Of a DNA stretch of 42,540 nucleotides, positions 10,358 to 19,629 are shown piece after piece (positions within the stretch are counted from its first letter, which is position 1; every line of letters starts with the position of its first letter). Source of the stretch: Pseudomonadota bacterium (GTDB taxonomy: Bacteria > Pseudomonadota > Alphaproteobacteria > Rhizobiales > Xanthobacteraceae); assembly GCA_023451825.1 (NCBI GenBank), contig JAEXYA010000057.1, positions 1-42,540 on the forward strand, in the 5' to 3' direction. The position numbers and the translations under genes are program-made. A model generated the notes under the pieces. The model did not search any database. It saw nothing but the letters and a program-made list of their open reading frames with translations, and was not told the origin of the DNA.

Positions 10358-12109
10358 GTGGTCGCTCAACGCAGACGTATTTCGAGGCTGATCCTCGGCC
10401 GCTTCGCGCGGAGTGCGCTGGCGCGCATGTCCGGCGGCTCGGCGGCGGTCTCGCGTCTGTGGCCGGGGCGGACCGATCGCCTGCTGATTGCGCCGCATGA
10501 CCTGCGCACCACCGACGCGACGCGCGCCGCCGAGATCTATGCCGGCCGCTTCGTCTTCGCTGGCAAGATCGTCACCTGCCACGGCCGCTCGATCTTCGAC
10601 CTGGAGCCGCCATCGGAAGACTGGGAAGTCTCTCTGCTAGGCTTCGGCTGGCTGCGCCATCTGCGCGCCGCCGACACCGCCATCACCCGTGCCAATGCGC
10701 GTTCGCTGATCGATGACTGGATGTCGAACAACTCGCGCAAACGGCCGAATGGTCGGCGGCCCGAGGTGATCGCCCGCCGCGTGATCTCGCTGCTGTCGCA
10801 GGCGCCGCTGGTGCTGAGCGACACCGACGGAAAATTCTATCGCCGCTATCTGCGCATGCTGGCGCGCGAAATCCGCACCCTGCGCTATGCGCTGCCGAGC
10901 GCCGCCGACGGCCTGCCGAAAATGCAGGTGCTGATCGCACTGTGCTACGCCTCGCTCTGTCTCGCCAATCAAGCCAGCAATATTCGCGGCGCGGCCAAGC
11001 GTCTCTCGGATGAGTTGCAGAAGCAGATCCTGCCCGATGGCGGCCATGTCTCGCGCAATCCCAATGCGCTGATCGAATTGCTGATTGATCTCTTGCCGCT
11101 GCGCCAGACCTTTGCCGCGCGAAATATCGCGCCGCCGCCGGCACTGCTGAATGCGATCGATCGCATGATGCCGATGCTGCGTTTCTTCCGCCATGGCGAC
11201 GGCAATTTCGCGCTGTTCAACGGCATGAGTTCGACCCCGTCGCATCTTGTCGCCACGCTGCTGGCCTATGACGACACCCATGGCGTGCCGATGGCGCATA
11301 TGCCCCATACCGGTTTTCAGCGCGTCGAAGCCGGCAATATGGTCGTCGTGATCGACACCGGACCACCGCCGCCGCCCGATGTCAGCCACGAGGCGCATGC
11401 CGGCACACTGGCTTTCGAGCTGTCGTCCGGCGCCAGCCGCATCGTCGTCAATTGCGGCATGCCCTCGACGGCGCGCGATAACTGGCGCGTCTTCGCGCGC
11501 TCGACGGCCGCGCATTCGACCGTCAGCTATCACAACGCCTCATCGAGCCAGTTCGTCGAAGCCGGCGCCATGAAGAAGTTCTTGCGCGGTTCGCCGATCA
11601 CGTCAGGCCCGAACACCGTCGAGAACTATCGCGAAGTGACGTCGGATGGCACCATGCTGACGACAGCCCATGACGGCTACAAATCGCGCTTCGGCATCGA
11701 GCATCGCCGCATCCTCAGCGTCGCTGCCGATGGCAACCGGCTGGATGGCGAGGACATCGTGGCGCCCGCGCCGGGATCCCGGTTGAAGGGCAACAATACC
11801 GATTACGCGATCCGCTTTCATCTGCATCCATCGGTGAAAGCGAGCCGGCTGTCTGACGCCCGCGGCGTCATGCTGGTACTGCCGAACCGCGACGTCTGGA
11901 CCTTCGAGGCGCTCGACGACAAAGTCGATCTCGAGGACAGCGTGTTCCTGGCCGGCAATGACGGCCCGCGCCGCACCGCCCAGATCGTGATCCACCAGGA
12001 CGCCCGCCAGACCGGCAGCGTCCGCTGGAGCTTTGCGCGGTCGAACTCGTCGCCGTCGCAGACGAGCGCCCGGCGGAATGCCCGGCGCGAGCCGGAATTG
12101 CCGTTGTAA
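10358..12109 (+). CDS. Heparinase II/III-like protein
   Basis: About 583 residues from a GTG at 10358 (MVAQRRRISRLILGRF...); a TTG at 10280 would add 26 residues, and I prefer the GTG because the conserved region starts there. The N-terminal half is an alpha/alpha-toroid (PEVIARRVISLLSQ, DGGHVSRNPNALIELLIDLL) and the C-terminal half a heparinase II/III beta-sandwich with GTLAFELSSGASRIVVNCG and ARSTAAHSTVSYHN. No signal peptide is visible. Family members cleave acidic polysaccharides, but this cytosolic-looking branch sits between rsmB and purH in many alphaproteobacteria (recalled) and its substrate is unknown. The last 25 residues are Arg- and Ser-rich. Confidence 0.82.
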   Translation: MVAQRRRISRLILGRFARSALARMSGGSAAVSRLWPGRTDRLLIAPHDLRTTDATRAAEIYAGRFVFAGKIVTCHGRSIFDLEPPSEDWEVSLLGFGWLRHLRAADTAITRANARSLIDDWMSNNSRKRPNGRRPEVIARRVISLLSQAPLVLSDTDGKFYRRYLRMLAREIRTLRYALPSAADGLPKMQVLIALCYASLCLANQASNIRGAAKRLSDELQKQILPDGGHVSRNPNALIELLIDLLPLRQTFAARNIAPPPALLNAIDRMMPMLRFFRHGDGNFALFNGMSSTPSHLVATLLAYDDTHGVPMAHMPHTGFQRVEAGNMVVVIDTGPPPPPDVSHEAHAGTLAFELSSGASRIVVNCGMPSTARDNWRVFARSTAAHSTVSYHNASSSQFVEAGAMKKFLRGSPITSGPNTVENYREVTSDGTMLTTAHDGYKSRFGIEHRRILSVAADGNRLDGEDIVAPAPGSRLKGNNTDYAIRFHLHPSVKASRLSDARGVMLVLPNRDVWTFEALDDKVDLEDSVFLAGNDGPRRTAQIVIHQDARQTGSVRWSFARSNSSPSQTSARRNARREPELPL

Positions 12110-12126
12110 AACAATATACTCCGCCC

Positions 12127-12228
12127 CTCATGGTGAGGAGCGCGCTCTTGCGCGCGTCTCGAACCATGAGTTGCTGGAGCTCCACCGCCATCCTTCGAGA
12201 CGCCGCTGCGCGGCTCCTCAGGATGAGG
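12127..12228. repeat. Palindromic repeat (CTCATGGTGAGGAGCGCG family), copy 1
   Basis: Contains CTCATGGTGAGGAGCGCG, an inner GCGCG hairpin, TCTCGAACCATGAG, then CCATCCTTCGAGACGC and GGCTCCTCAGGATGAGG. The first part can fold on itself and the last part pairs partly with it. A related copy lies at 25037-25172. The remaining bases to the purH start contain no recognisable riboswitch. Confidence 0.75.
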
Positions 12229-12334
12229 ACTGCGGTTGCGGGCCGCCCGCAAATTTCTGGCATGCCACCACCGCCGGTTTCACGCCCCACCAAACCATGC
12301 TACGCGGGCGCCTTCTCCACGGGATACACCAGTC

Positions 12335-13927
12335 ATGACCGACCATCCGCGCAAGGTCACTCGCGCTCTCTTGTCCGTTTCCGATAAGTCCGGCCTGATC
12401 GAATTCGCCCGCGCGCTGTCCGCGCATGGCGTCGATCTCGTTTCCACCGGCGGCACCGCCAAGGCGATCGCTGCGGCGGGCCTGAAAGTGTCCGACGTCT
12501 CCGATCTCACCGGCTTCCCGGAAATGATGGACGGCCGCGTCAAGACACTGCATCCGAAGGTGCATGGCGGCCTGCTCGCGATCCGCGACAATGCCGAGCA
12601 CACAAAGGCGATGGCCGATCACGGCATCCAGCAGATCGACCTGCTAGTGGTGAATCTCTATCCGTTCGAAGAGACGGTCGCCAAGAACGCGTCGTGGGAC
12701 GACTGCATCGAGAATATCGATATCGGCGGCCCCGCGATGATCCGCGCCGCCTCGAAGAACCATGACGATGTCACCGTCGTGGTGGAGCCGTCCGACTATC
12801 AGGCGGTGCTCGACGAACTCGCGACCAATCATGGCGCGACCACGCGCACGCTGCGCCGACGCCTCGCCGCCAAGGCCTATGCACGCACAGCCGCTTACGA
12901 TGCTGCCATCTCCAACTGGTTCGCCGAACAGCTCAAGACCGACGCGCCAGATTTCCGCGCGGTCGGCGGCAAACTGGTCGAAGCGCTGCGTTACGGCGAG
13001 AATCCGCATCAGACCGCCGCCTTCTATCGCACCCCCGAACTGCGCCCCGGCGTCGCCTCGGCGCGGCAGGTGCAGGGCAAGCAGCTCTCCTACAACAATA
13101 TCAACGACACCGACGCAGCCTATGAGGCCATCGCCGAGTTCGATCCGAAGCGCACCGCGGCCTGTGTCATCGTCAAGCACGCCAATCCCTGCGGCGTGGC
13201 CGAAGGCAGCAATCTGGTCGAAGCCTATCGCAAGGCGCTGGCCTGCGATTCGACCTCGGCCTTTGGCGGCATCGTCGCGCTGAACCAGACGCTCGATGCC
13301 GAAACTGCGAAAGTGATCACCGAGATCTTCACTGAAGTGATCGTGGCGCCGGATGCGACCGACGACGCCATCGCCATCGTTGCTGCAAAGAAGAACCTGC
13401 GTTTGTTGCTGGCGGGCAGCTTGCCCGATCCGCGTGCGAAGGGTTTTACGGCGAAAACCGTCGCCGGTGGTTTGCTGGTGCAGAGCCGCGACAACGCTGT
13501 CGTCGATGATATGACGCTCAAGGTCGTGACCAAGCGTCAGCCGACCGAGGCCGAACTCCGCGATCTCAAATTCGCCTTCCGTGTCGCAAAACACATCAAG
13601 TCGAACACGATCGTCTACGCCAAGGATCTTGCCACGGTCGGCGTCGGTGCCGGCCAGATGAGCCGCATCGACAGCGCACGCATCGCTGCCCGCAAGGCGC
13701 AGGATGCGGCGGCGGAGATGAAGCTCGCGGAGCCGATGACCAAGGGCTCGGTGGTCGCTTCTGATGCGTTCTTCCCGTTCGCGGATGGTCTGCTGGTGGC
13801 GATCGAAGCCGGTGCGACCGCGGTGATCCAGCCGGGCGGATCGGTGCGCGACGATGAAGTGATCAAGGCGGCGGATGATGCCGGCATCGCCATGGTGTTC
13901 ACGGGGACGCGACACTTCAAGCACTAA
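12335..13927 (+). CDS. purH: Bifunctional AICAR transformylase / IMP cyclohydrolase
   Basis: Carries out the last two steps of IMP synthesis: formylation of AICAR by 10-formyltetrahydrofolate, then ring closure. The 530-residue length matches E. coli PurH. The N-terminal cyclohydrolase domain (1 to about 200) shows LLSVSDKSGL, STGGTAKAI, MMDGRVKTLHPKVHGG and NIDIGGPAMIRAA. The transformylase domain shows RYGENPHQTAA, QLSYNNINDTDAAYE, CVIVKHANPCGVA (Lys-His pair of the active site), STSAFGGIVALN and the terminal PGGSVRDDEVI...TGTRHFKH. The ATG at 12335 is chosen because conserved sequence begins right after it; a GTG at 12236 only adds repeat-derived residues. Confidence 0.97.
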   Translation: MTDHPRKVTRALLSVSDKSGLIEFARALSAHGVDLVSTGGTAKAIAAAGLKVSDVSDLTGFPEMMDGRVKTLHPKVHGGLLAIRDNAEHTKAMADHGIQQIDLLVVNLYPFEETVAKNASWDDCIENIDIGGPAMIRAASKNHDDVTVVVEPSDYQAVLDELATNHGATTRTLRRRLAAKAYARTAAYDAAISNWFAEQLKTDAPDFRAVGGKLVEALRYGENPHQTAAFYRTPELRPGVASARQVQGKQLSYNNINDTDAAYEAIAEFDPKRTAACVIVKHANPCGVAEGSNLVEAYRKALACDSTSAFGGIVALNQTLDAETAKVITEIFTEVIVAPDATDDAIAIVAAKKNLRLLLAGSLPDPRAKGFTAKTVAGGLLVQSRDNAVVDDMTLKVVTKRQPTEAELRDLKFAFRVAKHIKSNTIVYAKDLATVGVGAGQMSRIDSARIAARKAQDAAAEMKLAEPMTKGSVVASDAFFPFADGLLVAIEAGATAVIQPGGSVRDDEVIKAADDAGIAMVFTGTRHFKH

Positions 13928-13943
13928 GCACATCACTCATACT

Positions 13944-14045
13944 GTCATCGCCCGGCTTGACCGGGCGATCCAGTAGACACTCACATCAGTGATAAAACGC
14001 AAATCGCTGCGTTTACTGGGTCACCCGATCAAGTCGGGTGACGAC
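13944..14045. repeat. Palindromic repeat (GTCATCGCCCGGCTTGACCGGG family)
   Basis: Left arm GTCATCGCCCGGCTTGACC...GATCCAGTA, right arm TACTGGGTCACCCGATCAAG...GGTGACGAC. The two arms are imperfect complements and each also folds on itself. It sits between the converging purH and transporter genes and could act as a bidirectional terminator. Confidence 0.75.
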
Positions 14046-14053
14046 AATGGGGG

Positions 14054-15442
14054 CTACGCTTGCCGCACCCTTGCCAGCAGCGCCAATCCCACCACGAAGA
14101 AACCCACCAACACCGCCATTCCCGCTTTCTGGCTTGCCGTCACCGCGGTGACGACGCCGATCAGCAGCGGGCCGATGAAGGACGTCACCTTTCCGGTCAG
14201 CGCAAACAGTCCAAAGAACTGGCCGATACGATCCTGTGGCGCGAGGCGAATGAGCAGGGTGCGCGAGGCCGCCTGCAGCGGACCGCCGGCCATCCCGATC
14301 AGGCAGCCGAGCAGCAGATAGGCCTTCTCCGCCGGCGCGGCGAACAGCCCGCCATCCGGCTGCGGCGGCGTCACGCTCATGAACAGGATGGTCTGCTTGT
14401 CGATCAACAGGATCGATACGATCGCGAGCAGCAGCAGCAGCAGCGCCCCGCCGATCACCCGCTTCGGCCCGAACGCATCGTCGAGCTTCCCGCCGATAAA
14501 GGCACCGAACGTGCCGGCAATCGCGAGGATGATGCCGAAGGTGCCGATCTGGATCGTATTCCAGCCGAAGGTGCCGGCCGCATAAATGCCGCCGAAGGCG
14601 AATAGCGAGATGAGGCCATCGGTATAGATCATGTTGGCGATCAGGAACGCCAGCATCGACTTGTGCTTCGGTAGCTCGCGCAGCGTATGGCCGAGATCGG
14701 TGAGGCCCGCACGCACGGCGTTGCTGACCGGCACCTTCGCCGGAAAGTCCGGCGTGAACAGAAACATCGGCAGCACGAAGACGACGAACCACAGGCCCGA
14801 CAGCGGCCCCGAAATGCGATCGCCCTCGAAGGTCGCGGGATCGAGGCCGAGGATCGGCACGAGGCCGAACAGCGTCTTGCCGCTGGCGGGATTGGCGGCC
14901 ATGAAGCCGAGCACGACGATCAGGCTGAGAATGCCGCCGACATAGCCGAGCGCCCAGCCCGAGCCGGACAGCCGCCCGATCTTCTCCGGCGGCACCAGGG
15001 TCGGCATCATCGCATTGTTGAACACCGTGGCGAACTCAACGCCGATGGTGGCAAAGCCGTAAGCGATCAGCAGCGGCAAGATCAGCGCGGGATCGCCGGG
15101 CTTGCCGATCCACATGATGCAGGCGCCGATCACGAAGATGGTGCCGAAGCCTGCAATCCACGGCTTGCGGCGACCGCTGGCATCCGCGATGGCGCCGAGC
15201 ACCGGCGACATCAGCGCGATGATCAGGCCGGCACACGCGGTCGCAAAGCCCCACAGTGATTGTCCCGTTGCCGGATCGGCGGCAACGCGCGTCGCGAAGT
15301 ATGGCGCGAACACGAATGTCGTGATCAGGCTGAAATAAGGCTGCGCGGCCCAGTCGAAGAACATCCAGCTGACGACGGCGCGGCGCGGCGGATAGGTCGC
15401 CGGAATGGCCGCGGCATCGGAGGGTACGGCGGCAACCGCCAT
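14054..15442 (-). CDS. UMF1-type major facilitator (Atg22-like) transporter
   Basis: A 462-residue inner-membrane protein with about 12 hydrophobic segments. WMFFDWAAQPYFSLITTFVFAPYFA near residues 25-50 is the hallmark of the UMF1/Atg22-like branch, and LMSPVLGAIADASGRRKPWI is its version of MFS motif A. The C-terminal half contains TFGAFIGGKLDDAFGPKRVI, the matching half-repeat. Yeast Atg22 exports amino acids from the vacuole; bacterial substrates are unknown. The ATG at 15442 has a GAGGA site about nine bases upstream; an earlier ATG would add 20 non-conserved residues. Confidence 0.88.
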   Translation of the reverse strand: MAVAAVPSDAAAIPATYPPRRAVVSWMFFDWAAQPYFSLITTFVFAPYFATRVAADPATGQSLWGFATACAGLIIALMSPVLGAIADASGRRKPWIAGFGTIFVIGACIMWIGKPGDPALILPLLIAYGFATIGVEFATVFNNAMMPTLVPPEKIGRLSGSGWALGYVGGILSLIVVLGFMAANPASGKTLFGLVPILGLDPATFEGDRISGPLSGLWFVVFVLPMFLFTPDFPAKVPVSNAVRAGLTDLGHTLRELPKHKSMLAFLIANMIYTDGLISLFAFGGIYAAGTFGWNTIQIGTFGIILAIAGTFGAFIGGKLDDAFGPKRVIGGALLLLLLAIVSILLIDKQTILFMSVTPPQPDGGLFAAPAEKAYLLLGCLIGMAGGPLQAASRTLLIRLAPQDRIGQFFGLFALTGKVTSFIGPLLIGVVTAVTASQKAGMAVLVGFFVVGLALLARVRQA

Positions 15443-15547
15443 GGATGGAATCCTCTGTGGGAGCGACTTGTTGTGTCTGTCGAATCTCAAGCCATATAGC
15501 ATGCGTGCGGCAAAGTGATCACGCCCGCCACATAGACGGAGCGATCG

Positions 15548-17293
15548 ATGATTAATTTTGCCTTCCTGCGTTGTGCAGGCATCGCAGCACTCGCAACGAT
15601 ACTCTTATCGACCGAGCCGACAAACGCGCAACAGTCACGCGACAACTATACTCCCGCACCGCTGGGTACATTAAAGCCTGTCGCGGCCAAGCACGGCATG
15701 GTGGTCGCGCAAGAGCGCCTGTCCGCGCAAGTCGGCGCCGATGTGATGGCCCGCGGCGGCAATGCCATCGATGCCGCCGTCGCCACCGGCTTTGCCATGG
15801 CCGTGACCTATCCGCGTGCCGGAAATATCGGCGGCGGCGGCTTCATGGTGATCCACACCGCCAAAGGTGAGAGCACCACCATCGATTATCGCGAGACGGC
15901 GCCCGGCAAGGCGACGCGCAACATGTTTCTTGGCAGCGAGGGCAAGCCGGATATCGCGAAATCACGCGACAGTGCACTCGGCATCGGCATCCCCGGCACA
16001 GTGGCGGGGCTCGCGCTGGCGCTGGAAAAATATGGCTCCGGAAAATTCACGCTGTCCGATCTCTTGCAGCCTGCGATCGCGCTCGCGCGTGACGGCTTCG
16101 TGCTGAGCGACGACGGCGCCGACACACTGCCGGACTGGCACCGCCGCCTGGCGCGCTGGCCATCGAGCAAGCCGATCTTTTCACGTGCCGATGGCACGTC
16201 ACTGCGCGAGGGCGACAAACTCATTCAGACCGACCTTGCCGACACCCTGACGGCCATCGCGAACCAGGGACCGCGCGGCTTCTACGAAGGCCCCATCGCC
16301 GAAAAACTCGTCAAAGGCATCAACGATGCCGGCGGCATTTTCACGCTGGACGATCTCAAGACCTATCGCCCCGTGATCCGGGAGCCCGTGCGCGGCACCT
16401 ACCGGGGCTACGACATCGTCTCGATGCCGCTGCCGTCGTCCGGCGGCACGGTGCTGCTGGAGACGCTGAACATCCTCGAAGGCTTTCCTCTCGGCGAGCT
16501 GCAGCAGGGGTCGGCGCCATCATTGCATCTGCTCGTCGAGGCGATGAAGCGCGCTTATGCCGACCGCGCGCGCTATCTCGGCGATCCCGCTTTCGTCAAT
16601 GCGCCGATCGCGACGCTGATCTCGAAAGACTACGCTGCGAAACAGCGCGCCACCATCGATCCAAAGCGCGCGGTGCCATGGAGCGACGCACTGACGCCGA
16701 AGCCACCGCGCGAAGGGCAGAACACCACGCATTATTCGGTCATCGACAATGCCGGTAACGCCGTGAGCAACACCTACACGTTGAATTTCAGCTACGGCAT
16801 GGGCCTCGTCCCCGAAGGCACCGGCGTGTTGCTCAACAACGAGCTCGACGATTTCACGGCCTCGCCCGGCGCGTCCAATGCCTATGGCCTCGTGGGCTAT
16901 GAGGCCAATCTACCCGGACCGGGCAAACGTCCGCTCTCGTCGATGACGCCGACCATCGTGCTGAAAGACGGCAAGCCGGTGCTGGTCACCGGCTCGCCCG
17001 GCGGCAGCCGCATCATCTCGACGACGCTGCAGGTCATCGTGAATGTCATCGACTACAAAATGGATGTCATGTCTGCCGTTGCAGCGCCGCGGCTACATCA
17101 CCAGTGGCTGCCGGATGACGTGCGCATCGAGAACGGATTCTCCGAAGCAACATTGAATTCGCTCAAGGCGCTCGGCCATAGCATCGTCGCCCCCATGGGC
17201 CAGACTTCGGCAAATTCTATTCTTGCAACGCGGGATAGCTTGCTCGGCGCTCCCGATCCGCGTACGCGTGGCGCTACGGCATCGGGCTACTAA
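15548..17293 (+). CDS. ggt: Gamma-glutamyltranspeptidase precursor
   Basis: Periplasmic Ntn-hydrolase that removes or transfers the gamma-glutamyl group of glutathione. The 581-residue precursor has a signal peptide (about 1-27, ending TNAQQ). The autocleavage site is in GQNTTHYSV near residues 394-402, where the Thr before THYSV becomes the new N-terminus and nucleophile. The small subunit keeps the LNNELDDF and PLSSMTPTIV segments that close the active site, and GSPGGSRIISTTLQV forms the oxyanion region. An imperfect 8-bp stem at 17296-17317 follows the stop. The next gene starts 63 bases on, so they may be cotranscribed. Confidence 0.95.
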   Translation: MINFAFLRCAGIAALATILLSTEPTNAQQSRDNYTPAPLGTLKPVAAKHGMVVAQERLSAQVGADVMARGGNAIDAAVATGFAMAVTYPRAGNIGGGGFMVIHTAKGESTTIDYRETAPGKATRNMFLGSEGKPDIAKSRDSALGIGIPGTVAGLALALEKYGSGKFTLSDLLQPAIALARDGFVLSDDGADTLPDWHRRLARWPSSKPIFSRADGTSLREGDKLIQTDLADTLTAIANQGPRGFYEGPIAEKLVKGINDAGGIFTLDDLKTYRPVIREPVRGTYRGYDIVSMPLPSSGGTVLLETLNILEGFPLGELQQGSAPSLHLLVEAMKRAYADRARYLGDPAFVNAPIATLISKDYAAKQRATIDPKRAVPWSDALTPKPPREGQNTTHYSVIDNAGNAVSNTYTLNFSYGMGLVPEGTGVLLNNELDDFTASPGASNAYGLVGYEANLPGPGKRPLSSMTPTIVLKDGKPVLVTGSPGGSRIISTTLQVIVNVIDYKMDVMSAVAAPRLHHQWLPDDVRIENGFSEATLNSLKALGHSIVAPMGQTSANSILATRDSLLGAPDPRTRGATASGY

Positions 17294-17356
17294 TACTACC
17301 GATGTCTGGATTGGTAGCAGGCTACGCGCCTCACTGATTGAAGACAGGGGGAATCA

Positions 17357-18658
17357 ATGAGCAATACATCGAACGGATCCGGCGGCATCGAACGCGCCGA
17401 GATTGAAGACACCAGCCTACTCGCGTTTTATCGCGACATGAACGTGCCCGAGCGGCGCACCTTCTGGGCCTGCGCCACCGGTTGGGCGCTCGACGGCATG
17501 GATTTCATGATCTATCCGCTGGTGATCGGCACCATCATCGTGATGTGGCAGGTCGATCCCGGCACCGCCGGCCTCGCCGGCACCGTAACGCTGCTCGCTT
17601 CGGCGCTGGGCGGCTGGCTCGGCGGTTATCTCGCCGACCGCATCGGCCGCGTGCGCACGCTGCAGATCACCATTCTCTGGTTCTCCTTCTTCTCGCTGGT
17701 CTGCGCCTTCGTGCAGAATTTCGACCAGCTCCTCGTCGCACGCGCGCTGCTCGGCATCGGCTTCGGCGGTGAATGGGCCGCCGGCGCGGTGCTGATGGGC
17801 GAAGCGATCCGCCCGCAATATCGGGGCCGCGCCGTGGGCTCGGTGCAATCCGGCTGGGCCATCGGCTGGGGCCTTGCAGTGCTGTCGCAAGCAGCGCTGT
17901 TCTCGCTAATGCCGCCGGAGATCGCATGGCGCTGGATGTTTGCCATCGGCGCGCTGCCCGCACTGCTGGTGCTGTATCTGCGCCGTTATGTGGAAGAGCC
18001 GGCCATCGCCGTCGAAACCCGCGCCAAGCAGAATGCAACCGGCGACCGCCCGAAGCTGAGCGAGATCTTCGCTGGCCCGATGCTGAAGACGACGATCCTC
18101 GCATCGCTCGCCGCCACCGGCTGCCAGGGCGGCTACTACGCCATCACCTTCTGGGTGCCGCGCTTTCTCACCACCGAGCGCAAACTTTCGATCGTGTCGT
18201 CCACCGGCTATCTGTCGGCGCTGATCATCGGCTCCTTCGTCGGCTATCTCGTCGGTGCGTGGCTGGCCGATCGCATCGGCCGGCGCAATCTGTTCCTGAT
18301 CTTCTCCATCGGCGCCATCGCGGTGATCGTTGCCTATACGCAGTTGCCGCTCACCAACGAGGTTCTTTGGATTCTCGGCTTCCCGCTCGGCTTCTTCGCC
18401 TCGGGTTACTTCTCGGGCATGGGCGCCTTCCTCACCGAATTGTATCCGACCCGCTTGCGTGGCTCGGGCCAGGGCTTCTGCTACAATTTCGGCCGTGGCA
18501 TCGGCGCGCTCTTCCCGTTCCTGGTCGGCGCGCTCTCCAACACGACCAGCCTCGGCAATGCCATCGCGATCTTCGCGGTCGCGGCATATGGCTTGTTCTT
18601 CCTCGCAGCCTTCGCGCTGCCCGAAACCCGCGGACGTATTCTTCATGCAGAAGCCTGA
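17357..18658 (+). CDS. MFS carrier, probable aromatic-acid/organic-acid:H+ symporter
   Basis: A 433-residue inner-membrane MFS protein with about 12 transmembrane segments. Motif A occurs twice: GGYLADRIGRVRTL near 90 and GAWLADRIGRRNLF near 300, and it ends with LPETRGR. ATGWALDGMDFMIYPLVIG in the first helix resembles the DGxD motif of the aromatic acid:H+ symporter and sialate/lactate carrier groups. The ATG has a strong AGGGGG site. The next gene, a PDC-lactonase-like amidohydrolase, overlaps by 14 bases, so the imported substrate may be an aromatic-derived or lactone compound. The substrate is an inference. Confidence 0.88.
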   Translation: MSNTSNGSGGIERAEIEDTSLLAFYRDMNVPERRTFWACATGWALDGMDFMIYPLVIGTIIVMWQVDPGTAGLAGTVTLLASALGGWLGGYLADRIGRVRTLQITILWFSFFSLVCAFVQNFDQLLVARALLGIGFGGEWAAGAVLMGEAIRPQYRGRAVGSVQSGWAIGWGLAVLSQAALFSLMPPEIAWRWMFAIGALPALLVLYLRRYVEEPAIAVETRAKQNATGDRPKLSEIFAGPMLKTTILASLAATGCQGGYYAITFWVPRFLTTERKLSIVSSTGYLSALIIGSFVGYLVGAWLADRIGRRNLFLIFSIGAIAVIVAYTQLPLTNEVLWILGFPLGFFASGYFSGMGAFLTELYPTRLRGSGQGFCYNFGRGIGALFPFLVGALSNTTSLGNAIAIFAVAAYGLFFLAAFALPETRGRILHAEA

Positions 18659-19544
18659 TGCATCATCAGCCGAACCCCGGGCATGCCCGGGGCCGGCACC
18701 CACGCAGCGCCGCACCACGCGCTTCACGATTCCGCCCGGCACCGTGGACACGCATGCCCATGTCATCGGCCTGCCGCCGGACTATCCATTCGTTGCCGAA
18801 CGCAGCTACACGCCGCCGGAAGCGACGGCCGCGTCTTATCTCTCGATGCTCGATGCGACCGGCGCGACTTATGGCGTGCTGACTCAGGTCAGCGTGCACG
18901 GCACCGATAACCGGTTGCTGGTGGATGCGCTCACCGCCAACCGCGCGCGCCTGCGCGGCATCGCGGTGATCGGGCTCGATTGTCCTGAAAAGGAAAAGGC
19001 GGCGCTGAAAGCAGCTGGCGTCGTCGGGCTTCGCCTCAATGTGCTCTATGGCGGCGGACAGGGCTTCGACCAGCTCGAAGACTATGCCGCGCTGTGCCGC
19101 GAGATGGGCTGGCATCTCCAGTTCCTAATCGATGCCAAGGACATTCCGTCGCTCGCATCGCGTTTCGGCAAGCTACCGGTGCCGTTTCTCGTCGATCACA
19201 TGGGTCATTTCCCGACCTCGCGCGGGATCGACGATCCCGGTTTCGACGCGTTGGTCGGGCTGGTGCGCGACGGCGCGTGGGTCCGGCTGTCCGGCGCCTA
19301 TCGCACCAGCGTGCAGGGCGGCCCGCCCTATAGCGATACGATCCCGTTCGCGCACAAGCTCGTCGCTGCCAATGCGGATCGATGTGTGTGGGGATCGGAT
19401 TGGCCGCACGTGGCCAATTACGACGTGATGATGGGCGTCAGCGATCTGCAGGACTTGCTTGCCGACTGGGTCCCTGACGAGGCGGTGCGCAATCGCATTC
19501 TCACCAGCAATCCGCAAAAACTGTTCGGCTTCCCGCCGGCCTAG
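18645..19544 (+). CDS. Amidohydrolase 2 family, 2-pyrone-4,6-dicarboxylate lactonase-like
   Basis: A 299-residue TIM-barrel hydrolase. The N-terminal metal motif is VDTHAHVIGLP near residue 34, later metal-site or active residues are in LVDHMGHF near 183 and WGSDWPHVANY near 250, and the protein ends SNPQKLFGF, all as in LigI-like 2-pyrone-4,6-dicarboxylate hydrolases. That enzyme opens PDC in the protocatechuate 4,5-cleavage pathway; no other genes of that pathway are nearby, so a different lactone is possible. The start ATG lies inside the end of the MFS gene (14-base overlap), which points to translational coupling. A hairpin follows the stop. Confidence 0.85.
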   Translation: MQKPDASSAEPRACPGPAPTQRRTTRFTIPPGTVDTHAHVIGLPPDYPFVAERSYTPPEATAASYLSMLDATGATYGVLTQVSVHGTDNRLLVDALTANRARLRGIAVIGLDCPEKEKAALKAAGVVGLRLNVLYGGGQGFDQLEDYAALCREMGWHLQFLIDAKDIPSLASRFGKLPVPFLVDHMGHFPTSRGIDDPGFDALVGLVRDGAWVRLSGAYRTSVQGGPPYSDTIPFAHKLVAANADRCVWGSDWPHVANYDVMMGVSDLQDLLADWVPDEAVRNRILTSNPQKLFGFPPA

Positions 19545-19565
19545 TTCGAGCGTGGCCGCTTCATG

Positions 19566-19599
19566 GGTGAGACGCGCGCCAAATGGCGCGCGTCTCACC
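19566..19599. terminator. GC-rich hairpin between converging genes
   Basis: Perfect 15-bp stem, arms 19566-19580 and 19585-19599, with an AAAT loop. It lies between the amidohydrolase and GST stops, which converge. There is no T-tract, so it is either a factor-assisted bidirectional terminator or a remnant of the CTCATGGTGAGGAGCGCG repeat, which shares the TCTC and GCGCG pieces. Confidence 0.5.
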
Positions 19600-19629
19600 A
19601 TGGGGTAGTTGCTGAGATACGACTGAGTA

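Noticed and set aside
12229..12334. ZTP/purine riboswitch in the purH leader
   Set aside because: I looked for the conserved ZTP riboswitch core and found neither the GGGUCGUGAC-like segment nor the CCGCCUGGGC-like segment.
12644..13936. Open frame of 430 codons antisense to purH
   Set aside because: Shadow of purH with no domain or ribosome-binding support.
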